Assembly (NCBI RefSeq): GCF_001612945.1
Contig: NZ_BDBK01000019.1
Span: 124,001 to 188,000, forward strand
Source of the DNA: Nocardia inohanensis NBRC 100128
GTDB taxonomy: Bacteria; Actinomycetota; Actinomycetes; Mycobacteriales; Mycobacteriaceae
Length of the DNA: 64,000 bases
Direction: 5' to 3'
In this document: piece by piece, positions 16,463 through 24,557 of the stretch
Layout: each line of letters begins with the position of its first letter
Position numbering within the stretch: the stretch's first letter is position 1
Translations under genes and position numbers: made by a program
Notes under the pieces: generated by a model
What the model saw: only the letters and a program-made list of their open reading frames with translations
What the model was told of the DNA's origin: nothing
The model's database searches: none

Positions 16463-17302
16463 ATGGCGGATCGGAGTGAACTCGCGGATTTCCTACGCAC
16501 CCGGCGAAATCGATTGCAGCCCAGCGATGTCGGCCTGCCGGACGGCCTGAACCGGCGCGCGCCCGGATTGCGCAGGCAGGAGGTCGCTCAACTGGCCGGT
16601 ATCTCGGTCGACTATTACATCCGCCTGGAGCAGGCGCGCGGGTCCCGGCCGTCGCGGCAGGTGCTGGGCGCGGTGGCGCGGGCGCTCATGCTGACCGCCG
16701 ACGAACGCGAGTACCTGTACCGGATGGCGGGTGAACATCCGCCGTCGATCGCCGGGCCGAATCGCACGGTGCCCCCTGCTGTTCGCATCATCCTGGACAG
16801 CCTCACCACCCCCGCCTTCCTGGTCGACGCCACCTACGAGGTGCTGGCCTGGAATCGCGCGGCGGTGCCGTTCCTCGGCGATCTGGACCGGGTGCCCAGC
16901 CACGAACGCAATATGATCCGCTGGATGTTCCAGCAGAGCCCCGACCATCCGCAATGGTCGGAGGCGGACACCCAGCGCTTCGCCCAGTCCAGCGTCGCCG
17001 ACCTGCGCGCCGCCTACGCCCGCTATCCCGGCAATCCGGCGCTGGCCGCGCTGGTCACCGAATTGCTCGGCACCGCACCGCGTTTCGCCGAGATGTGGCG
17101 CACGCACGATGTCGAGGTGCGCCGCGGTTATCACAAGCGCATCCAGCATCCCGAGCTCGGACAGCTGGAATTCGACTGCGAGGTGCTGCACGTCTCCGAC
17201 ACCGATCAGCGCATGATCGTCTACTGCCCCGCCCCCGGTTCCCGCACCGCGGCGGTCTTCCATTCCCTCGCCGGTCAGGCCGCGGGCTCGGAGGAGAGGT
17301 AA
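16463..17302 (+). CDS. XRE family regulator with MmyB-like ligand domain
   Basis: 279 aa. N-terminal Cro/C1 helix-turn-helix (~residues 10-75: FLRTRRNRLQP, GLRRQEVAQLAGISVDYYIRLEQ) joined to the MmyB-like C-terminal domain (~110-270: TTPAFLVDATYEVLAWNRAA, then the HPELGQLEFDCEVLHVSDTDQR stretch). GGAGG precedes the ATG at 16463 by a few bases. It overlaps the 3' end of the convergent TetR gene by 28 bases. Members of this family usually control a divergent oxidoreductase, here the SDR at 15633-16376, by binding an unidentified small ligand. Confidence 0.92.
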   Translation: MADRSELADFLRTRRNRLQPSDVGLPDGLNRRAPGLRRQEVAQLAGISVDYYIRLEQARGSRPSRQVLGAVARALMLTADEREYLYRMAGEHPPSIAGPNRTVPPAVRIILDSLTTPAFLVDATYEVLAWNRAAVPFLGDLDRVPSHERNMIRWMFQQSPDHPQWSEADTQRFAQSSVADLRAAYARYPGNPALAALVTELLGTAPRFAEMWRTHDVEVRRGYHKRIQHPELGQLEFDCEVLHVSDTDQRMIVYCPAPGSRTAAVFHSLAGQAAGSEER

Positions 17303-17850
17303 CGCTGGAGGGTGGGGGCGATATCGGCCAGCAGTTGCGCACGGGTCAGCGCGACCACCGGCGGAATACGAAGCACGTAGCGGCACAGCGCGATTCCCAG
17401 CATCTGGCTGACGATCAGCGCGGCCCGCCGGGGCGCGTCCGCGGGTTCGCCGAAGCGCAGCACCGCGGGCATCACCTGCTCGGCGAAGACCCGGCGCACC
17501 CGTTCGGCGACGGCCTCGTCGGTCACCGCCGAACGCAGCAGGGTCAGCATGATCTCGTTGCCCGGCGGGGTCTCCCACAGCTCCAGGAACCGCCGCACCA
17601 GCAGCTCGCCGATCGAATCCGCCGGCACCGCGGCGAGATCCGGCATGCCCAGCTCGATCTCCACCGCGGCCGCGAACAACCCGTCCTTGTTGCCGTAGTA
17701 GCGCATCACCATGGCCGGATCGATCCCCGCGTCCGCGGCGATGGCGCGAATGGTGGCTTTACGGAAGCCGTCCTCGGCGAACCGCCGACGCGCGGCCTCG
17801 AGGATGGTGGCGCGAGTGGCGTCGGAGCGCCGCGGGGCAGGTTCACTCAT
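17275..17850 (-). CDS. TetR family transcriptional regulator
   Basis: 191 aa. HTH at ~residues 10-55 (ILEAARRRFAEDGFRKATIRAIA, then DPAMVMRYYGNKDGLF). The C-terminal domain resembles TetR_C_33-type helices. I chose ATG 17850; a GTG at 17886 would extend through the operator and is rejected. No clear ribosome site, so translation may be leaderless. Divergent from the FAD monooxygenase gene over two CAACAnnTGTTG palindromes, which it probably occupies. Its stop lies inside the convergent XRE gene (28-base overlap). Confidence 0.9.
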   Translation of the reverse strand: MSEPAPRRSDATRATILEAARRRFAEDGFRKATIRAIAADAGIDPAMVMRYYGNKDGLFAAAVEIELGMPDLAAVPADSIGELLVRRFLELWETPPGNEIMLTLLRSAVTDEAVAERVRRVFAEQVMPAVLRFGEPADAPRRAALIVSQMLGIALCRYVLRIPPVVALTRAQLLADIAPTLQRYLSSEPAA

Positions 17851-17866
17851 GACAACAACTGTAGGC

Positions 17867-17937
17867 CAACAAGTGTTGACAGACACGCACCGCGGCCCTA
17901 TCTTTAAGTCAACAGCCGTTGGCCAACAAATGTTGGC
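17867..17937. promoter_or_regulatory. TetR operator region with two CAACAnnTGTTG palindromes
   Basis: Site 1, CAACAAGTGTTG (17867-17878), and site 2, GCCAACAAATGTTGGC (17922-17937, perfect 7-base arms), share the core CAACA-N2-TGTTG. A weaker half-matching copy (CAACAGCCGTTG) lies at 17911-17922. Site 1 is next to the TetR start and site 2 is next to the monooxygenase ribosome site, the pattern of a bidirectional repressor. Confidence 0.8.
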
Positions 17938-17954
17938 AAGCTAGAGGAGTCATC

Positions 17955-19127
17955 GTGAACGCCCTCCCCGCCACCGCCCAGGTCGTCATCGTCGGCGCCG
18001 GCCCCGCCGGTCTCACCGCGGGCATCGCACTCGCCGACGCCGGAGCGGACGTGGTACTGCTGGACCGCCTGGCCGAAGGCGCGAACACCTCGCGCGCCGC
18101 CGTGGTGCACGCCCGCACGCTGGAAGTGCTGGAAGAGTTCGGGGTCACCGCCGAACTGCGTGAACGCGGCATCGTGGTACCGAATTTCGTGCTGTGGGAC
18201 GGCGACCGCGCCCTGGCCCGCCTCGACTTCTCGGACCTGCCCACCGACTACCCGTACACGCTGATGATCGGCCAGGAGACCACCGAAGCCCTGCTGCTGG
18301 CCCGCCTCGAGAAGGCCGGCGGGCAGGTGCACCGCCCCTACGAGGTCACCGCCGTCACCCGGGACGCCGCGGGCGCGACCGTCGAATACCGGGACGGCGC
18401 AGGCGAAACCGGTTCCATCCGAGCCGATTACGTGATCGGCGCGGACGGCATGCACAGCCGGGTCCGCGAAGCGGCCGGCATCGGCTTCACCGGCTCCACC
18501 TACGCCGAATCCTTCGTCCTCGCCGACGTCCATATGGCCTGGCCGGACCCGCGCACCCAGGTCTCGCTGCATCTGTCCCCCGAAGGCGTCACCGTCGTCG
18601 CTCCGCTCCCCGACGAGGCGGGCACCCGCTACCGCGTGGTCGCCACCGTCGCCGAAGCCCCCGAACACCCGGACCTCGGCGACGTCCAGTCCATCCTGGA
18701 TGCCCGCCGCCCAGGCGCCGGCGTGAAAGTCCAGGAAGTGCTGTGGAGCAGCCGCTTCCGCGTCCACCACCGGGTCGCCGACGCCTACCGCGCCGGCCGC
18801 CTCTTCCTCGCCGGCGACGCCGCCCACGTGCACAGCCCCGCCGGCGGCCAAGGCATGAACACCGGCATCCAGGACGCCGCCCTGCTCGGCACCCTGCTCG
18901 GCCGAGTACTGAACGGCGAACCGGCGACGCTGCTGGACGGCTACGAGAAGACGCGCCGCCCAGTGGCATTGGGTGTCGTCGCTTTCACCGACCGCATCAC
19001 CCGCATGGCGACGCTGCGCGCCCGCCCCGCCCGCACGGTGCGGAATCTGTTGATCAGCAACGTCACCCGGGTACCGGCGGTGCGGAACGCGATCGCGTTC
19101 CGGCTGTCCGAGCTGGCCAACAAGTAG
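17955..19127 (+). CDS. FAD-dependent aromatic-ring-type monooxygenase
   Basis: 390 aa, PheA/TfdB-like (FAD_binding_3). Rossmann GAGPAGLTAGIALADAG (residues ~13-29), the DG motif YVIGADGMHSRVR (~155-167) and the GD motif FLAGDAAHVHSPAGGQGMNT (~277-296) are all intact; it is shorter than full phenol hydroxylases because it has no C-terminal thioredoxin-like domain. Uses NAD(P)H and O2 to hydroxylate an aromatic or polyketide-like substrate, not identifiable here. GTG 17955 follows AGAGGAG. Controlled in all likelihood by the divergent TetR. A long inverted repeat starts 9 bases after the stop. Confidence 0.92.
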   Translation: MNALPATAQVVIVGAGPAGLTAGIALADAGADVVLLDRLAEGANTSRAAVVHARTLEVLEEFGVTAELRERGIVVPNFVLWDGDRALARLDFSDLPTDYPYTLMIGQETTEALLLARLEKAGGQVHRPYEVTAVTRDAAGATVEYRDGAGETGSIRADYVIGADGMHSRVREAAGIGFTGSTYAESFVLADVHMAWPDPRTQVSLHLSPEGVTVVAPLPDEAGTRYRVVATVAEAPEHPDLGDVQSILDARRPGAGVKVQEVLWSSRFRVHHRVADAYRAGRLFLAGDAAHVHSPAGGQGMNTGIQDAALLGTLLGRVLNGEPATLLDGYEKTRRPVALGVVAFTDRITRMATLRARPARTVRNLLISNVTRVPAVRNAIAFRLSELANK

Positions 19128-19135
19128 TCGAGACC

Positions 19136-19212
19136 CCGGACTTTCGCTCCACTTTCACCGCCTCCCGTGACTTTTCCGACGAACAGCGGGCGAGAGTGGA
19201 GCAAAAGTCCGG
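19136..19212. repeat. long inverted repeat between convergent genes (copy 1 of a dispersed element)
   Basis: Arms 19136-19156 and 19192-19212 (21 bases, two mismatches; core GCTCCACTTTC and its complement) enclose a 35-base loop and fill the gap between the monooxygenase stop and the NADAR stop exactly. A second copy with the same core is at 42263-42342. Probably acts as a bidirectional terminator or mRNA-end hairpin. Confidence 0.8.
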
Positions 19213-19755
19213 TCACACCCCCAACGCGGTACGCGCCTCCATCAACGCGAACCCCAGCAGATTCTCTCCCCGCCACGTCGCCGGATGCGCGGCATCAGGG
19301 TGCTCCGCCCCCAGCCCGATCCCCCAGATATTGTCCCGCGGTGCGGCTTCCACCAGCACTTTGTCGCCGGTGGCCAGCAGGAACTCCCGCAAGGCCCGGT
19401 GCTGGCCGAATTTCGCGATGCTCCCGCGCAGCACGATGTCGTAGCGATGCGCCTCCCACGCATCCTGATCGAATCCGCGCACCGCCCGCCCCAACCGCTT
19501 CGCATCGGCCGGCGTCTCGCTCGCGAGCACCTTGCCGCGCATCTCCTCGTCACCGAAGAGGCGCGCCTTCTCCCCCATCATGAAATGCTCGGCGCTGCGG
19601 TAACTCTGGCCGTCGACGGTGAACTCGATCGGCCACCATTGGCTGAGCACCCACTTCCCCACCTCGTGCCCCGGAGTCCGGGTGTGCCCCCAGAAATACA
19701 AGAACTCCGGTCTACTGCCATCCGCCATTTCAGCTGTCAGCTGCGCCCTGTCCAC
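19213..19755 (-). CDS. NADAR family protein (YbiA-like)
   Basis: 180 aa. NADAR proteins hydrolyse N-glycosidic bonds of ADP-ribosylated riboflavin intermediates or guanine-ADP-ribose. Signatures: EFLYFWGH near the N-terminus, then YRSAEHFMMGEKARLFGD, and the C-terminal NIWGIGLG..., WRGENLLGFALMEAR. Start is ambiguous: GTG 19755 gives VDRAQLTAEMADG, whose pattern resembles the family N-terminus, and ATG 19728 has no ribosome site; the GTG is preferred. The stop is adjacent to the inverted repeat. No ADP-ribosyl transferase gene is seen near it. Confidence 0.86.
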   Translation of the reverse strand: MDRAQLTAEMADGSRPEFLYFWGHTRTPGHEVGKWVLSQWWPIEFTVDGQSYRSAEHFMMGEKARLFGDEEMRGKVLASETPADAKRLGRAVRGFDQDAWEAHRYDIVLRGSIAKFGQHRALREFLLATGDKVLVEAAPRDNIWGIGLGAEHPDAAHPATWRGENLLGFALMEARTALGV

Positions 19756-19849
19756 GCCGCCCGACCCTAGTGGACCCCGGTGACGAAGTCCCTTCCATAG
19801 CCGGCCTCGCGCACGACACGCCGCCGCGCACATCGACTCTGCCGAGAGG

Positions 19850-21337
19850 TCATGACAGGACTTCCCGCGCCGCGCGCTCGCCGCTGCGGATCGCGCCGTC
19901 CATGTACCCCTGCCAGTAGTCGGCGGTTTCGGTTCCGGCCCAATGGATTCCGCCGACCGGGGCGCGCAGGGCAGGGCCGAAGCGGGTGAGGATGCCGGGG
20001 CGGGTGGTGGCGGTCGGGCCGCCCCAGGAGAAGGGGTCGTGGTCCCATTTCTTGAAGCCGTAGTCGAGCACGCGGGTGCGGGCTTCCGGGCCGAAGTAGC
20101 GCACGAAGCTGTCCAGGCTCTCCTCGACCAGGTCTCGGTCGGGGCGGGTGTCGAGATCGGCCATGGCGTCGGCGGAGATGAAACCCATCAGCAGGTGATG
20201 GCCTTGGCCGTAGCTTTCGTAGGTGACGTCGATGGGGGTGCCGTCGCCGACGACCTGGCCCGTCAAGCCCTGTTCACGCCAGAAGGGACGGTCGTAGACG
20301 GCGAGGAATTTGGCGATGCGGCCCATCTTGTAGCCGCGCGTCAATTCGATACGGTCGGAGGGCAATCCGGGGCGGTACTCGATGCGGTCGCAGATGGCCG
20401 GGGACATGGCGACTATCACCTTGCCCGCCCGGAAGGTCCCGCGTGTGGTGGATACCTCCACCCCGGAACCGGTTTGGTCGATGCACCGCACCGCCGCCCC
20501 GTAAACGATGCTCTCGGAGAGCGATTCGGCCATGCGCAGCGGCACCAACGCCGCGCCGCCGTCGAAGAACCGTTCCTGCGCGCCGCCGTCCACCCCGAGC
20601 AGGCGCTCGAAGGACCCGGGCGAGTTCTCGTTTCCGGCGGAGGCGAAGTAGTTCATCATGAACAGCGCCGACAGCTCGTGCGGCCGCACCGACAGCGGAG
20701 CCGATTCCGACAGGGCGAGAAAGAGTTTCCCCTCGTAGGTGGCGGCGTGCGCGTCTATCCAGTCCTGCCAGGTGATGGAATCCAGGTAGGCCGCGTCCGG
20801 ATGCTTCCACGGCTCGCCCACCGGGAAGCCCAGCGCGGTGGCGTCGATGAGCGCCAATGCGGCGGCCGTCTCCACGGTGCCGGGCAGCACCGGCAGCGGT
20901 AACGCGGCCGGGACCCGTTGTGCCGCACCGTTGATCCAGAACAGCGATTCGCCCTGGTTGTAGGTGGGCAGTGTCGCCACCCCGTACTCCGCGGCCAGTG
21001 CGGCGATCCGGTCCTGGGTGGGGCCGAGGAACTCCGCCCCGCCGTCGATGCTGATGCCGCCCCGGGTGACGGCATTGTGCACGCGCCCGCCCGCGCGTTC
21101 GCGCCCTTCCAGCAGCAGCACGCGCAGCCCCGCCGCCCGCAGCTGCTTGGTGGCGGCCAGTCCGGCCATACCCGCGCCGACCACGATCACCTCGGCATCC
21201 CGGTCGGTCGCGGCGGGCCCGCGCCGCGGCGGGGCGGCCGAACCCGTTGCGGTCAGGCCGATTCCGGCCGCGAGCCCGGCGGCGGAGAGCGTGGCTCCGC
21301 GCAGCAGGGTGCGGCGGCTGAGATGTCTCGGGTGCAC
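19850..21337 (-). CDS. Tat-exported flavin monoamine oxidase-like protein
   Basis: 495 aa. Tat signal SRRTLLRG at residues ~7-14 followed by an Ala/Gly-rich h-region and cleavage after about residue 35. FAD Rossmann motif VVGAGMAGLAATKQLRAAG (~50-68), EGRERAGGRVH, substrate-domain motifs and a C-terminal GGIHWAGTETADYWQGYMDGA typical of amine oxidases. It would oxidise a primary or polyamine with O2 in the cell envelope. GTG 21337 has AAAGGA a few bases upstream; longer in-frame readings start outside the signal peptide and are rejected. Divergent from the PhoD-like gene, which has the same signal type. Confidence 0.92.
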   Translation of the reverse strand: MHPRHLSRRTLLRGATLSAAGLAAGIGLTATGSAAPPRRGPAATDRDAEVIVVGAGMAGLAATKQLRAAGLRVLLLEGRERAGGRVHNAVTRGGISIDGGAEFLGPTQDRIAALAAEYGVATLPTYNQGESLFWINGAAQRVPAALPLPVLPGTVETAAALALIDATALGFPVGEPWKHPDAAYLDSITWQDWIDAHAATYEGKLFLALSESAPLSVRPHELSALFMMNYFASAGNENSPGSFERLLGVDGGAQERFFDGGAALVPLRMAESLSESIVYGAAVRCIDQTGSGVEVSTTRGTFRAGKVIVAMSPAICDRIEYRPGLPSDRIELTRGYKMGRIAKFLAVYDRPFWREQGLTGQVVGDGTPIDVTYESYGQGHHLLMGFISADAMADLDTRPDRDLVEESLDSFVRYFGPEARTRVLDYGFKKWDHDPFSWGGPTATTRPGILTRFGPALRAPVGGIHWAGTETADYWQGYMDGAIRSGERAAREVLS

Positions 21338-21540
21338 GAGCGGTCCTTTCGAAGCTTGGGCCGGGAGGCTACATCCCGTTCCGCACCCATACTGGACAAT
21401 TGACCAATTCAGTCGGTTTCCCGCCGGTCTCGACTTTGTTAATCCTCGCTCACCCCGACACGCCGCACCGTAGCCGAGCATTCGCTGACCCGTCCGGCAC
21501 AGTTCAGCTGATGTTGAGCTGGCTGATGAAAGGTCGGCGC

Positions 21541-23118
21541 ATGGCACCGCATTCGACACCACGGCAATCCGGCTTCTCGCGCCGCACCCTGTTGCGCAGC
21601 ACCGCGGCGGGACTGGTCATCGCACCCGGACTGGTCGCCTGCTCCAAGGACAACGGCCCGGCGCTGGTGCGGCAGCGGCCCACGCTGACCCACGGCGTCG
21701 CGGTCGGCGACCCGCGCAGCGACGGCGCGCTCATCTGGGCGCGCTCGGATCAGCCCGCCAAGCTCATCGTCGAAACCGCGGCCACCGAATCCTTCACCGA
21801 CGCCAAGCGTTTCGAAGGCCCCATGCTGACCCCCGACAGCGACGGCACCGGCCGGGTGCGGGTCAACGGCCTGCCCGCCGGATCGCAGGTGCACTACCGG
21901 GTGACCCTGGAAGGCGACGGCGGCGCGACCTCCGAGGCCGTCACCGGCGTCTTCCGCACCGTGCCCACCGCCGCCTCCGATATCAGCCTGCTCTGGTCCG
22001 GCGACGTCGTCGGCCAGGGCTACGGCATCAATCCGGATCTGGGCGGCATGAAGATCTTCTCCGCCATGGCCGCCCGCGACCCGCACTTCTTCATCCACTC
22101 CGGCGATTCCATCTACGCCGACGGGCCGCTGAAAGAATCGGTCACGCTCCCCGACGGCCGCATCTGGCGCAATACCGTCTCCCCGGCGAAAAGCGCTGTC
22201 GCCCAGACCCTCGACCAGTTCCGCGGCAACTACGCCTACAACCTGACCGACGAGAACTACCGCCGGTTCAACTCCACGGTCGCGCAGATCGTGCAGTGGG
22301 ACGACCACGAGACGGTCAACAACTGGTACCACGGCGGCCAGGTCGCCGAATCCAAGGGCTACACCGAGCGCAGCATGGACACCCTGGCCACCCGCTCCTG
22401 GCAGGCCTTCCACGAATGGATGCCCCTGGAACCCAAGGAAGCCGTGGACGGCCGGCTCTACCGCAAGATCTCCTACGGCCCGCTGCTGGATGTGTTCGTG
22501 CTGGACATGCGCGCCTACAAGGACAAGAACAACGAGAACCGCTCGGCCGACGGCAAGATCTTCGGCGCGGCCCAAACCCAATGGCTCATCGAGGGTTTGC
22601 GTGATTCCAAGGCGACCTGGAAGATCGTCGCGAATGATCTGCCGCTCGGCTTGGTGGTCAAGGACGGCGAGCAGAAGGATCGCACCGCCTTCGAGGGCCC
22701 GGCCAACGCCGATCCGGGGCTGCCGTCCGGTCGCGAGGTCGAGATCGCCAGGGTGCTCGGTGCGATCAAGTCCAACAAGGTGTCCGGTGTGGTGTGGCTG
22801 ACCGCGGACGTGCATTACACCGCCGCGCACCACTACTCCCCCGAACGCGCGGCGTTCAAGGACTTCGATGAATTCTGGGAGTTCGTCTCCGGACCGCTCA
22901 ACGCCGGTGCGTTCGGCCCCAACGACCTGGACGGAACCTTCGGCCCCGAGGCCGTTTTCGTGCACGCGCCGCCGACCCAGAACGCATCGCCGCTGGACGG
23001 CGCCTTCCAGCACTTCGGTGAAGTCCGCATCGACGGCAAATCCCGCGAACTCACGGTGAACCTGTGCGATGCGACCGGGAACGTGCTGTTCACGCAACGT
23101 CTCTCCCCCGCACACTGA
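21541..23118 (+). CDS. Tat-exported PhoD-family alkaline phosphatase/phosphodiesterase
   Basis: 525 aa. N-terminus has twin arginines SRRTLLR (~residues 13-19) and then LVACS, so both Tat export and a lipobox seem to be present. PhoD features in order: the N-terminal Ig-like domain (HGVAVGDPRSDGALIWARSD), LLWSGDVVGQGYG, the metal motif HSGDSIYADGP, DDHETVNNW and a C-terminal WLTADVHYTAAHHYSP. It hydrolyses phosphodiester or phosphomonoester bonds outside the membrane using Ca2+/Fe. ATG 21541 has GAAAGG 8 bases upstream; ATG 21511 is an in-frame alternative. No PHO-box search was possible by eye. Confidence 0.92.
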   Translation: MAPHSTPRQSGFSRRTLLRSTAAGLVIAPGLVACSKDNGPALVRQRPTLTHGVAVGDPRSDGALIWARSDQPAKLIVETAATESFTDAKRFEGPMLTPDSDGTGRVRVNGLPAGSQVHYRVTLEGDGGATSEAVTGVFRTVPTAASDISLLWSGDVVGQGYGINPDLGGMKIFSAMAARDPHFFIHSGDSIYADGPLKESVTLPDGRIWRNTVSPAKSAVAQTLDQFRGNYAYNLTDENYRRFNSTVAQIVQWDDHETVNNWYHGGQVAESKGYTERSMDTLATRSWQAFHEWMPLEPKEAVDGRLYRKISYGPLLDVFVLDMRAYKDKNNENRSADGKIFGAAQTQWLIEGLRDSKATWKIVANDLPLGLVVKDGEQKDRTAFEGPANADPGLPSGREVEIARVLGAIKSNKVSGVVWLTADVHYTAAHHYSPERAAFKDFDEFWEFVSGPLNAGAFGPNDLDGTFGPEAVFVHAPPTQNASPLDGAFQHFGEVRIDGKSRELTVNLCDATGNVLFTQRLSPAH

Positions 23119-23172
23119 GACGGCTGTCCAACTACGAGCGCGACGGGCGCGACTATGGTTAGCTGTAGCGCC

Positions 23173-24432
23173 ATGAGCATGCCCGTCTCCACGCTCCCCG
23201 AAGAATTCCTGCCCCGCGATACCGCGGATGTGGTTCGTACCGTTCGGGATTCGCGCAAGAATACGAAACCCCTGATCATCCGGGGTGGGGAGCGACCAGA
23301 CGAGGAGCTCCACCTGCCCGATCACGGGCAGGTGCTCTCGCTGCGCAAGATGAACCGCGTCCAGGTCGTCGACGCGGATGCTCGCACGGTGCGGGTACAG
23401 GCGGGCGCCAAATTGTCCGATATCGACAGAACCCTTGCAGCGCACGGGCTCGGGCTGCCGGTGGTCGGCGACCATCGGGATATCACCGCGGGCGGGTTCG
23501 CGGCCGTCGGCGGGCTCTCGGCGGCCTCGCACAAGTACGGCATGTTCAGCGACAATGTGGTGGAGCTCGAATACGTCGATCAGGACGGGCGTTTCGGCAC
23601 CTGCGGGCGCACCCATCACGTGGAGCGGTTCCGCAAGATCCTGGGCGGGGGCGGACGCACCGGGATCATCACCGCGCTGACCCTCGAGGTGAACACGGTC
23701 GACAAGGACCGCACCTGGCTGACCTCGGACGCACACCGCTTCCTGGACTTCGACACCTTTGTCGAGCAGTCCTACAAGGCGATTCAGTCCCCGGGCGATT
23801 CGCTGCTGCAATCCGGCCGCTGGGTCGATACCGCGCCCCTGAAAGTGTCGCGACCGGTCGGTACCGGTCACGTGCAGCTCGGCACCGTCCGCTTCGGCCA
23901 ATGGTCGAGCCTGCACCCCACCACCCCCAACCTCTCGCTGCGCGCCCGCCGCGAGGTCGGCGCCCGCGCCCGGAAATCCTTGGGCGCCATCGCCTCCTCC
24001 GCCAGCGGCCGCGCCGGTATGCCGGTCCGCAATGCCGCCGCCGGCGCCCTCATGTTCGCTCCGAAGGTGCTGACCCTGCGCGATGCGGAGTACCTGGCCG
24101 ATACCGTCATCAGCTCCTCGGAGCGCGGACCGGCTTACCGCGTCTCGCTTTTCGCGCCCATGTCGTCCTATACGCGCGTTTTCCACGGCCTGCACGACCT
24201 CTTCTCCGGCCATCGCGAACGCACCGGCTGCTTCACCGTCATCTCCGCCATGACCTATGGCGTGCGCTCCGGCTACCTGCGCGAACTCGATAACGAGGAC
24301 CACGCCTTCATCACCTTCACCTGCCGGCTGCGCCCGGCCGCGCTGCCCTCGGAACTGTTGCGGGACATCGTTTCCTCGATCGACGAGATCTGCGTCGCCG
24401 AACGCGCCCGGCGTTATGACCCGACCGATTAG
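23173..24432 (+). CDS. FAD-binding PCMH-type oxidoreductase
   Basis: 419 aa. PCMH FAD domain over residues ~15-190: KPLIIRGG, VRVQAGAKLSDIDRTL, GLGLPVVGDHRDITAGGFAAVGG, SAASHKYGMFSDNVVELEYV, ILGGGGRTGIITAL, the usual pattern of FAD-linked oxidases. The substrate domain is not recognisable. The family includes DprE1 and D-lactate/alditol oxidases; it is not DprE1 itself since that has a different N-terminus. ATG 23173 (MSMPVST) is chosen. A short-chain dehydrogenase follows after 125 bases and a stem-loop. Confidence 0.85.
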   Translation: MSMPVSTLPEEFLPRDTADVVRTVRDSRKNTKPLIIRGGERPDEELHLPDHGQVLSLRKMNRVQVVDADARTVRVQAGAKLSDIDRTLAAHGLGLPVVGDHRDITAGGFAAVGGLSAASHKYGMFSDNVVELEYVDQDGRFGTCGRTHHVERFRKILGGGGRTGIITALTLEVNTVDKDRTWLTSDAHRFLDFDTFVEQSYKAIQSPGDSLLQSGRWVDTAPLKVSRPVGTGHVQLGTVRFGQWSSLHPTTPNLSLRARREVGARARKSLGAIASSASGRAGMPVRNAAAGALMFAPKVLTLRDAEYLADTVISSSERGPAYRVSLFAPMSSYTRVFHGLHDLFSGHRERTGCFTVISAMTYGVRSGYLRELDNEDHAFITFTCRLRPAALPSELLRDIVSSIDEICVAERARRYDPTD

Positions 24433-24440
24433 AATGTGTT

Positions 24441-24488
24441 CCGCCGCACTCCCAGCAACCGGTTAGCAGCCGGGAGCGGGTGCGGCGG
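24441..24488. terminator. stem-loop after the FAD oxidoreductase
   Basis: CCGCCGCAC (24441-24449) pairs with GTGCGGCGG (24480-24488), with an additional inner CTCCC/GGGAG pairing. It lies 8 bases beyond the stop. Could terminate the oxidoreductase transcript or shape the leader of the following SDR. Confidence 0.55.
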
Positions 24489-24557
24489 TATCGGTACTGT
24501 CGGCGGGGTGCCGGTGCATGGTTCAGCTCATTCTTTCCAGCGAAGGTTGCCTGTCCC

